In this document: in pieces, positions 1 through 5,961 of the stretch
Numbering within the stretch: position 1 is the first letter of the stretch
Layout: each line of letters starts with the position of its first letter
From: Bacteroidia bacterium
GTDB lineage: Bacteria; Bacteroidota; Bacteroidia; Bacteroidales; Prolixibacteraceae
Direction: 5' to 3'
NCBI GenBank assembly: GCA_025358395.1
Contig: JANYJT010000060.1
Span: forward strand, 1 to 6,250
DNA: 6,250 bases
Notes under the pieces: generated by a model
What the model saw: the letters and a program-made list of their open reading frames with translations, nothing else
What the model was told of the DNA's origin: nothing
Database searches by the model: none
Translations under genes and position numbers: made by a program

Positions 1-462
1 TGATTCCTTCTTTGGAGTTTCAAGATGAGTCTTTAGGGAGATGATCTTCTCGTTGATGGCATTTATCTGATCTGCCCCCAGCTTCTTGCGAAACTCGACA
101 AATAGAGAGGCATCAAATGGTGGATCTATTGAAAAACTAGAGTAACCCAGAAAATATTGCATGTACATATTCTCTGAGATCGTTTCAACCACTTCTCCGT
201 CGTCAAGGTTCATCAAATGCTTTATGATCATAGAACCGATCACAACTCTTGGGCTTAAAGGAGGTCGGCCGGTCCTGCTAATGCCTACATGTTTCAGGTA
301 GGTTCCACATATATCATCCCATGGGATGAGATTGCCCGGAACAACCCAACGATTTGTCGATTTAAGATGCGAGGCAAATGGAGTGGCGAACGATTCGAGT
401 GTGAGCTGGTTTGGACTGATGTAACTTGGGGTAGGTGCACGCTTTCTTTTGGCTTTTATCAT
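1..462 (-). CDS. IS5/IS1182-type transposase, N-terminal part (cut by the window edge)
   Basis: The reverse strand has an open frame from an ATG at 462 down to base 1 with no stop, giving 154 residues of a longer protein. After a basic start (MIKAKRKR) comes a stretch at residues 65-130 (GRPPLSPRVVIGSMIIKHL, then LDDGEVVETISEN, YFLGYSSF, and FVEFRKKLG) that is the typical N-terminal DUF772 domain of IS5/IS1182-family transposases. That domain precedes the DDE catalytic core, which lies outside the window, so intactness cannot be judged. An AAGGA lies four bases before the ATG, and an in-frame TAG closes the frame a few codons upstream, which supports this start. The gene is transcribed away from the operon to its right. 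Family assignment rests on recognising the domain pattern; the split between IS5 and IS1182 is not certain. Confidence 0.88.
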   Translation of the reverse strand, partial: MIKAKRKRAPTPSYISPNQLTLESFATPFASHLKSTNRWVVPGNLIPWDDICGTYLKHVGISRTGRPPLSPRVVIGSMIIKHLMNLDDGEVVETISENMYMQYFLGYSSFSIDPPFDASLFVEFRKKLGADQINAINEKIISLKTHLETPKKES

Positions 463-541
463 AATTCCTTGCACTTGGTTATCCAAATATCGCTATAAAT
501 ATCTATATTTCAACACAATTATACTTAAACAGCAGACCCTA
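1..541 (-). mobile_element. Insertion sequence, one end (outer boundary tentative)
   Basis: The transposase start at 462 implies that the end of the element lies shortly upstream of it, that is, to its right in the window. Reading the minus strand inward from about 541, the sequence TTTAGGGTCTGCTGTTTAAG has the look of a terminal inverted repeat of this kind of element, followed by a TATAATTG that could serve as the transposase promoter. The matching end is outside the window, so neither the repeat nor a target duplication can be confirmed. The boundary is inference; the presence of the element follows from the transposase. Confidence 0.45.
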
Positions 542-575
542 AATATTTTTAATTGTGAATTTAATTTATTGGCTT

Positions 576-609
576 ACTTTCAAAAGTATCTAAAAAATCT
601 GTAAATTCG
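576..609 (+). promoter_or_regulatory. Possible operon promoter
   Basis: TAAATTCG at 602-609 differs by one base from the Bacteroidota -7 element TANNTTTG. About 20 bases further up, TACTTTC is only a poor match to a -33 TTTG box. If used, transcription would begin near 614-617, giving a leaderless message for the ATG at 616 or a ~20-base leader for the ATG at 637. No better candidate was seen between the insertion sequence and the operon, but the match is weak. Confidence 0.25.
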
Positions 610-620
610 ACAAAAATGTC
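609..620 (+). promoter_or_regulatory. GACA-N4-TGTC palindrome, possible operator
   Basis: GACA AAAA TGTC is an exact inverted repeat that covers the first candidate start codon (616) of the helix-turn-helix gene. Controller proteins of restriction-modification systems, which are also small XRE-type regulators, bind short palindromes of the GACT-N3-AGTC kind near their own start, and this site is similar in shape and position. A four-base arm arises by chance easily, so the operator role is inference. Confidence 0.3.
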
Positions 621-936
621 CAAATCGATCGGTCAAATGGGAAATGAATCTTTTGGTAATTATATCAGGCGATTAAGAATGGAAAGGAACCTTCCTTTGA
701 GAAAGGTTGCTGCTCAACTTGACATTGATACATCAACACTAAGCAAAGTTGAAAGGGGAGATCGTCCTATTTCAATTAAATATTTGGAACCGCTGAGTAA
801 TGTACTTGAAATCGAGCTAAAGGAAATTCAAGTTAATTTTATAACAGATACTATCTATCAAGAGTTCGGCCAATTGGAGTTTATCGAAGAAGGATTAACA
901 GCTGCACAAAAGCAAATTAAAGATAAGGGAAAGTAA
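616..936 (+). CDS. XRE-family helix-turn-helix regulator
   Basis: A 106-residue protein with a Cro/CI-type helix-turn-helix at about residues 13-66 (FGNYIRRLRMER, then LRKVAAQLDI, then the recognition region TSTLSKVERGDR, then the closing helix YLEPLSNVLEI). The short C-terminal tail (67-106) is charged and probably helical. It is most likely a DNA-binding repressor or controller of the operon it heads, acting as a dimer in the cytoplasm. The start is ambiguous: the ATG at 616 is the longest choice, but the ATG at 637 (MGNESFGNYI) would begin closer to the domain; neither has a Shine-Dalgarno sequence. Its TAA stop directly abuts the ATG of the nuclease-helicase gene, so the two are surely co-transcribed. 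The size and place of the gene fit the controller proteins seen ahead of restriction-type effectors. Confidence 0.9.
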   Translation: MSKSIGQMGNESFGNYIRRLRMERNLPLRKVAAQLDIDTSTLSKVERGDRPISIKYLEPLSNVLEIELKEIQVNFITDTIYQEFGQLEFIEEGLTAAQKQIKDKGK

Positions 937-3900
937 ATGCCAACAAAATTTTTTACAAATCAAGACGATAATAGCTTACTCAAAAAATTTGAAGGGGTTT
1001 TTACAAATATTAAAAGTATTCGTCATTTCGATGCTTTAGTCGGCTATTTCAGGACTTCAGGCTATTTTAAAGTGCGAGCTTTTCTCGATAAAATTCCTAG
1101 AATCAGAATTCTTGTAGGTATTAATGTAGACCTGTTAATTAAGAAATATCACGACAAAGGACAATATTATCTTGATAATCCTGAAGAAACTAAAGCAGAC
1201 TTTCTTGAAGAATTGATTAAGAATATTCAGGAAGCTAATTATGATGAAGTTACGGAAAGGGGAATACTACAATTTATTGAAGATTTATCTGAAGGTAAAA
1301 TTGAATTAAGAGCTCATCCCAATAAGAAAATCCACGCCAAAGTTTATATTTTTCGTTCTGCCTCATTCAATGAATATGCACCATGTGAAGTCATTACCGG
1401 TTCATCCAATTTGACTGATGCCGGACTTGGTGCAAACCCTCAATCCAACTACGAATTTAATGTCAGCTTACGCGATTACGAAGATGTGAAGTTTGCTACC
1501 GAAGAATTTGAAAGGCTTTGGGATGAGTCAGTTCCCATTTTGCAGGCAGAGGCTGAAAGGATTAAAAACAGAACATATCTGAAGGATAATTTTACGCCAT
1601 TTGAGCTTTATATAAAAATGCTCATTGAATATTTCGGTAAAAGGGTCGATTACGATCCGTACAATATTGACTTACTTCTTCCCCCAAAATATTTCAGGTT
1701 AAAATACCAGTCTGATGCGGCTAATCAGGGTTATGCAATTATGATGAAGCACAACGGCTTCGTTTTAGCTGATGTCGTTGGTTTGGGAAAGACAATTATT
1801 GCCTGCATGATTATTAAGAAGTTTATTTATGAAAATGGAACACATACAAAGGTTTTAGTTGTTGTGCCACCGGCAATTGAGGATAACTGGAGAAGAACAG
1901 TAAAGGACTTTGAATTGGATAATCATTTTACATTCATAACCCTTGGTAGTTTACATAAAATTCTCGATCGTCATAATTATTTTTACTCCAATCCTGAAGA
2001 AATTGATCTGATTGTGGTGGATGAATCTCATAAATTCAGGAATGACTACACCGAAATGTATCTTGCCTTGCAGGAAATCTGTAAAATGCCGAGGTCTAGA
2101 GTTGCTGAAAACGGAGATACCAGAAAGAAAGTAATTTTAATTTCAGCTACACCACTGAACAACAGACCGCAAGATATCGAAAATCAACTTTATCTTTTTC
2201 AGGACAGGAGAAACAGCACACTTGAAAACATTCGAAATCTTCAGGAATATTTTAAACCAATCAACGAACAGTATAAAAAATTAGCTTACGAGAAAAAACT
2301 GAATATCAGAAAGTTAAAAGCTTTGTTTCAGAAGTTGCGGGAAGATGTTGTTGAACCATTAGTAATCCGAAGAACAAGAACTGATATTGAAAGCAACAAT
2401 GAATACCTTGAGGATTTGGATGCTCAGGGTATAAAATTCCCGAAAGTTGGTGACCCAATTCCACTATATTATGAGTTGGATAGACCCTTGAGCGAGCTAT
2501 TTCTTGACACAGTTTCACTCATTACAAATCTGGATGAAGAGGGGAACAAAATTGAAGGTTTAGGTTATTACAGATACCGGGCTATCGAGTTTCTTGCAAG
2601 AGATGAAGATAAGAAGATGTACGGTAATGTAGAATCCATCTCCGGGCGACTATCTGCTATAATGAAAACGCTATTGGTTAAAAGGCTGGAAAGTAGTTTT
2701 TATGCTTTTACACAATCACTTTCAAGGTTTCAAAAAGCCATTGATAACATGATTGGAATGTTTGAGGATAACCGGATTTTTATCGCACCTGATTTGGATA
2801 TCAACAAACTGCTGGAAGAAGGTTTGAGTTATGACGAAATTGAATCAAAGATCAATGAAAAAGGAGGCAACAATAAGGAATATAGGAAAGATGCATTTGA
2901 TAAGACATTTGTTTCCCTTCTGAAGCAAGAAAAAGAAAAAATCGATGATTTAATTGAACGCTGGAATAAAGTAAAGAAAGATCCGAAACTGATTGAATTT
3001 GCAAAACAAATAAATGATGAGTTTTTTCAACCGAAGAAAAACAACAGTGGCAAGTTAATTATATTCTCAGAATCTAAGGAAACGGCAGAAGAACTAACAG
3101 CCAAACTTTCAAAGATCACAAAGAAAAAGGTTTTAACAGTAAGTGCCGAAAACCGAAAATTCGTTGAAAATACGATCAGGGACAACTTTGATGCGAACCT
3201 CGAAGAAGACAAATGGAAGGATGAATACGATATAATAGTTACCACCGAAGTCTTGGCTGAAGGAATCAATTTGCACCGCAGTAATTTGATCGTGAATTAC
3301 GATGTTCCATGGAATTCAACCCGTTTGATGCAACGTATCGGACGAGTAAATAGGATCGGTTCAAGATCTGACAGAATTTATGTGTACAACTATTATCCCT
3401 CTGCTCACGGCGATGCACAAATTCACCTTGTGAACAATGCTTTACGCAAATTGCAAGCCTTCCATACTGCTTTTGGTGAGGACAATAAAGTTTTTTCAAT
3501 TCTTGAGGAAAAGGGAGAAGGCGCTTTGTTCGGGAATAAAATCCAAAAGGAAGAGAGTGAAATTCTAAAATACCTTAATGAATTAAGGGATTTCAGGAAA
3601 AGGCATCCTAAAATTTTCAATGAAATTTCGAAAATCCCGAACAAAGCAAGGTGCGGAAGAGGTGTAACCGAAGCCACACAACTCATCTTGTTAGATTCTG
3701 AAAGTGGTGAGATGAATTATCCGTTGCACAACACTTCATTGACTTACCTTAAAAGCGAAAATCATCCGGGAATCTTTTGTCTGATAACGCCTGAAATGAA
3801 TATCATTGAAATGAATTTTATGCAGGCAGTTAAATTGTTTAAAGCAGCTGATACCGAAAAAGCAATTGAATTGCATGCACTTCACCACAAACAAACCCTG

Positions 3901-4296
3901 GCAGGTCTGGAGTATTTTATATCGGAAAAAAATCAGGAAAATGTACAAACAGTTTCAAGGAAAAATTTGAGTCCGGCTGAAAACAAAGCCATCTCCAACC
4001 TCAATGCATTACTGAAAATTGTTCCCACAGAACAGAAAAGAATGTCTTTAATACGTGCCTTGGATATCATCAAAAAAGGAACCTTCGCTTCAAAGGGTTT
4101 ACCTAAATCAATCAATGATTATTTTACATCCAGTGCTGTATTGTTGAAAGAACCTGATAAATTTATTGCGCAACTTTTCATAATAGTTCTTGATAGGTAC
4201 GACCTTTCTCCAGGTTCAGAAGAGGGTTCACAACCTGAAAAAAACCATTTGGGCATAGTGAATCCACAAATTGTATTAACCCAAAGTTTTAGTTAA
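937..4296 (+). CDS. PLD-like nuclease fused to SF2/SNF2-type helicase
   Basis: A 1119-residue fusion, the probable effector of the operon. Residues ~1-200 form a phospholipase-D-like domain with H133-x-K135, then GSSNLT (155-160, N158) and E173 in NYEFNV. The canonical Asp of the HxK(x)4D motif is missing (R140), as in the BfiI/NgoFVII type of PLD nucleases, and only one HxK is visible, so a dimer would be needed for one active site. The helicase follows: Walker A GLGKT (282-286), DESH (362-365), SATPLNN (403-409), motif IV LIIFSES (707-713), motif V TEVLAEGINL (770-779) and motif VI QRIGRVNRIG (799-808), all intact. An insert of mostly charged helices separates the two RecA lobes (~450-690). 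The C-terminal ~290 residues are not recognised. Expected role is ATP-driven movement on DNA coupled to cleavage, as in phage-defence or restriction complexes. It differs from Mokosh type II, whose helicase is SF1, and no DISARM partners are present. The gene abuts both neighbours with zero spacing. Confidence 0.92.
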   Translation: MPTKFFTNQDDNSLLKKFEGVFTNIKSIRHFDALVGYFRTSGYFKVRAFLDKIPRIRILVGINVDLLIKKYHDKGQYYLDNPEETKADFLEELIKNIQEANYDEVTERGILQFIEDLSEGKIELRAHPNKKIHAKVYIFRSASFNEYAPCEVITGSSNLTDAGLGANPQSNYEFNVSLRDYEDVKFATEEFERLWDESVPILQAEAERIKNRTYLKDNFTPFELYIKMLIEYFGKRVDYDPYNIDLLLPPKYFRLKYQSDAANQGYAIMMKHNGFVLADVVGLGKTIIACMIIKKFIYENGTHTKVLVVVPPAIEDNWRRTVKDFELDNHFTFITLGSLHKILDRHNYFYSNPEEIDLIVVDESHKFRNDYTEMYLALQEICKMPRSRVAENGDTRKKVILISATPLNNRPQDIENQLYLFQDRRNSTLENIRNLQEYFKPINEQYKKLAYEKKLNIRKLKALFQKLREDVVEPLVIRRTRTDIESNNEYLEDLDAQGIKFPKVGDPIPLYYELDRPLSELFLDTVSLITNLDEEGNKIEGLGYYRYRAIEFLARDEDKKMYGNVESISGRLSAIMKTLLVKRLESSFYAFTQSLSRFQKAIDNMIGMFEDNRIFIAPDLDINKLLEEGLSYDEIESKINEKGGNNKEYRKDAFDKTFVSLLKQEKEKIDDLIERWNKVKKDPKLIEFAKQINDEFFQPKKNNSGKLIIFSESKETAEELTAKLSKITKKKVLTVSAENRKFVENTIRDNFDANLEEDKWKDEYDIIVTTEVLAEGINLHRSNLIVNYDVPWNSTRLMQRIGRVNRIGSRSDRIYVYNYYPSAHGDAQIHLVNNALRKLQAFHTAFGEDNKVFSILEEKGEGALFGNKIQKEESEILKYLNELRDFRKRHPKIFNEISKIPNKARCGRGVTEATQLILLDSESGEMNYPLHNTSLTYLKSENHPGIFCLITPEMNIIEMNFMQAVKLFKAADTEKAIELHALHHKQTLAGLEYFISEKNQENVQTVSRKNLSPAENKAISNLNALLKIVPTEQKRMSLIRALDIIKKGTFASKGLPKSINDYFTSSAVLLKEPDKFIAQLFIIVLDRYDLSPGSEEGSQPEKNHLGIVNPQIVLTQSFS

Positions 4297-5136
4297 ATGG
4301 TAAAAGAAAAAAAGGAAAAAATAAGCGTTAAAGGCACGGAAATAACCATTCTATTTAAAGGGAAGGTTGATTTTATTTCCTTAAGCGATATGGTTAGGAA
4401 TTTTGAGGGAGGTTCCGCGCTCATTGAGCAATGGCTACGCAACAAGGATACCATCGAATTCTTAGGGGTTTGGGAACAAATTAATAATCCTGATTTTAAT
4501 TCCCTCGAATTCGAGGGAATTAAAAATGATTCGGGAACAAACCGTTTCTATCTTTCAGCTAAAAAATGGATTGAAACCACCAATGCAAAAGGCCTCATTG
4601 CCAGTGCCGGAAGATATGGAGGCACGTTTGCACAGAAAGATATCGCTTTTGAATTTGGATCCTGGTTGAGTCCTGAATTCAAATTGTATTTGCTTAAAGA
4701 ATTTCAAAGGCTAAAAGATGATGAAAACCAGCGCCTTTCTCTGGATTGGGATTTGCATCGTACCCTTTCAAAAATCAATTACCGCATACATACTGATGCC
4801 GTTAAAGAAAATATGATACCTGCTGAGGTCACGAAAGAGCAGGCTGCATTTATTTATGCCAATGAGGCGGATGTGCTGAATGTTGCCATGTTCGGAAAAA
4901 CAGCCGGGCAATGGAGAAATGAAAATCCTGGTAAAGAGGGAAACATCAGAGACCACAGCTCACTTGAACAATTATTGGTTTTAGCGAATATTGAGAGTCT
5001 GAATGCAGAATTCATCCGCATGCAACTATCTGTCAGTGAACGATTGATTAAACTTAATCGCACAGCCATTGCTCAAATGAAATCTCTGACTGAAAATCCT
5101 CACATCAAACGTCTGAACCGGGATTCCCATAAATAA
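4297..5136 (+). CDS. KilA-N domain DNA-binding protein
   Basis: A 279-residue protein with a lysine-rich start and a KilA-N domain at about residues 20-135. Recognisable landmarks are ISLSDMVRNFEG (27-38), a conserved tryptophan (W46), LSAKKWIE (86-93) and AGRYGGTFAQKDIAFEFGSWLSPEF (103-128), the signature end of the domain. The rest (140-279) is helical, with IYANEADVLNVAMFGKTAGQWR and SLEQLLVLANIES, and is a standard tail of the chromosomal Bacteroidota members of this family. KilA-N domains bind DNA and are common in phages and large DNA viruses; the function of this chromosomal type is not known to me. Its ATG directly follows the helicase TAA in the same frame, so it is part of the operon and may act as a DNA-binding partner or regulator of the nuclease-helicase. 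It holds a perfect 32-bp palindrome at codons 66-77. Confidence 0.9.
   Translation: MVKEKKEKISVKGTEITILFKGKVDFISLSDMVRNFEGGSALIEQWLRNKDTIEFLGVWEQINNPDFNSLEFEGIKNDSGTNRFYLSAKKWIETTNAKGLIASAGRYGGTFAQKDIAFEFGSWLSPEFKLYLLKEFQRLKDDENQRLSLDWDLHRTLSKINYRIHTDAVKENMIPAEVTKEQAAFIYANEADVLNVAMFGKTAGQWRNENPGKEGNIRDHSSLEQLLVLANIESLNAEFIRMQLSVSERLIKLNRTAIAQMKSLTENPHIKRLNRDSHK
4494..4525. repeat. Perfect 32-bp palindrome inside the KilA-N gene
   Basis: The left arm TTTTAATTCCCTCGAA (4494-4509) is followed with no spacer by its exact reverse complement (4510-4525). The centre is an EcoRI-type GAATTC. It encodes part of the stretch DFNSLEFEGIK in the KilA-N domain. There is no T-run after the arm on either strand, so it does not look like a terminator. 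It could form a cruciform or an mRNA hairpin, or be a protein-binding site. Confidence 0.95.
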
Positions 5137-5155
5137 ACTTCAACAAACAAATTGA

Positions 5156-5191
5156 ATAATCACCTGAATCATAATAATCACCTAAATCATA
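5156..5191 (+). repeat. Two tandem 18-bp repeats before the chimeric ORF
   Basis: ATAATCACCTGAATCATA (5156-5173) is followed at once by ATAATCACCTAAATCATA (5174-5191), differing at one base. The pair fills most of the gap between the KilA-N stop and the ATG at 5201. If read from the TTG at 5152 it would give NHLNHNNHLNH, a low-complexity peptide that I treat as non-coding. Similar AATCACCTAAATCATAG strings are, from memory, scattered in intergenic regions of Bacteroidota, so this may be a dispersed repeat rather than an operator. That recollection is unverified. Confidence 0.7.
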
Positions 5192-5200
5192 GTTCAGACA

Positions 5201-5365
5201 ATGGCAGCCAACAGGATTCAACTTCAAAAAGCATTACATCAATCTTACGACCGGGTTCTTTTTGCAAAAGAGGTCCTAAGCCCGGTTTTTGGTTCAGGAT
5301 TTACTTTGAGTTCTGCGCTAATTCCTGCACCAGTTTCTCCCAACAAATCGGAATCTGCAGTTATT
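5201..5365 (+). pseudogene. Remnant of an Eco57I-like DNA methylase gene (first ~55 codons)
   Basis: The ATG at 5201 and the following ~55 codons look like the intact 5' end of a gene that normally encodes well over a thousand residues with an adenine methyltransferase core. None of that core (no NPPY or S-adenosylmethionine motif) is present downstream. It lies 64 bases after the KilA-N gene on the same strand, the place where a modification subunit would be expected behind a nuclease-helicase. The family assignment is from memory of the N-terminal pattern and is the main uncertainty. Confidence 0.45.
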
Positions 5366-5545
5366 GGATGCTCATTTTTAGTAATTCCGATTATACATGT
5401 TTTGTTTTGGCTCATTACATACCTTACCTACATGATAAGTGGATCACGTACTTCAATATTGGGATTGGATGTTGCTAATGCAATAGCTGTAGCTGGGTTT
5501 TCAGTAACAGGAGCAATGCTGATTATCGCCAGTTTTAAGAAATGA
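5201..5545 (+). CDS. Chimeric ORF: methylase-like N-terminus joined to a membrane-protein tail
   Basis: A 114-residue frame made of two unlike parts. Residues 1-55 are soluble and resemble the start of large Eco57I-like restriction-modification methylases (NRIQLQKALHQSYDRVLFAK, EVLSPVFGSGFTL, IPAPVSPNKSESAVI). Residues 57-114 are two hydrophobic helices (about 58-79 and 91-111) with a short polar loop and a KK end. In the methylases I recall, SESAVI runs on into soluble sequence, so the change near base 5365 looks like a deletion junction. The tail overlaps the next gene by ATGA, typical of an old translational pair, so the membrane part probably belonged to that neighbour's operon. Whether the fusion protein is made or has any function is unknown. 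An overlapping frame at 5152-5478 starts with TTG, is low-complexity at first and shows no domain, so it was not chosen. Confidence 0.5.
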   Translation: MAANRIQLQKALHQSYDRVLFAKEVLSPVFGSGFTLSSALIPAPVSPNKSESAVIGCSFLVIPIIHVLFWLITYLTYMISGSRTSILGLDVANAIAVAGFSVTGAMLIIASFKK

Positions 5546-5961
5546 AAGTTAAGGCATCAAATACGCAGTCACTTATAGTGTTGTCAATCATATTATTGGT
5601 GATAATTATTCTTAAGATTCATTCCCCGGAGAAATACAGCTTTTTAAAATTCACAACAGGACAGGGAGCTACCTCCTTGAATTTTTCAAATAGATGGCAG
5701 TACAAATTCCATTATTTAGATGGGTGCGTAACAGGCGCGTTTACTGCAAAGAACGATCATTCTAAAATAATTTATTCAAGCAATATTGAGGAAGGAACCA
5801 TCGTTTACAATTTGTATGATCGCTCTAACAACCTGATTTACACCTTCCCGGTCGATAATACGATTGACTCGCTAAAAGGCGTTTTTGAGAAGGGAGAAAG
5901 ATATGAGGTTCGAGCCACAGCTAAAAATGCAAAAGGAAATTTTGATTTTACGATGCAATAA
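5542..5961 (+). CDS. Small membrane-anchored protein of unknown function
   Basis: A 139-residue protein not recognised as a known family. Residues 8-27 (QSLIVLSIILLVIIILKI) form one strong hydrophobic helix behind a short basic start, so it is a signal anchor or uncleaved signal; no lipobox is seen. Residues ~30-139 are polar and rich in alternating beta-type patterns (WQYKFHYLDG, TIVYNLYDRSNNLIYTFPV, ERYEVRATAKNAKGNFDFTM), which suggests a small beta-sandwich outside the cytoplasmic membrane. There is one cysteine (in DGCVTG). The ATG overlaps the stop of the preceding frame (ATGA), pointing to coupling with a membrane-protein gene whose 5' part seems lost. It is probably unrelated to the defence-like operon and only became its neighbour through the rearrangement. 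Confidence 0.7.
   Translation: MKVKASNTQSLIVLSIILLVIIILKIHSPEKYSFLKFTTGQGATSLNFSNRWQYKFHYLDGCVTGAFTAKNDHSKIIYSSNIEEGTIVYNLYDRSNNLIYTFPVDNTIDSLKGVFEKGERYEVRATAKNAKGNFDFTMQ

Noticed and set aside
289..498. A plus-strand open frame of 69 codons
   Set aside because: It lies antisense to the clearly recognisable transposase N-terminus and shows no domain of its own.
2306..4115. Several minus-strand open frames of 60-87 codons
   Set aside because: They are antisense to the helicase gene, whose motifs are intact throughout; compositions look like shadows.
4209..4245. CAGGTT / AACCTG inverted repeat near the end of the helicase gene followed by an A-run
   Set aside because: Only six base pairs, inside coding sequence, with A rather than T downstream; not a terminator.
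4768..5069. Two minus-strand open frames opposite the KilA-N gene
   Set aside because: Antisense shadows of a well-supported gene with no recognisable features.
5152..5478. Open frame of 108 codons starting at TTG
   Set aside because: It begins with a repeat-derived NHLNH peptide, overlaps the 5201 frame, and lacks the ATGA coupling and methylase-like start of that frame.
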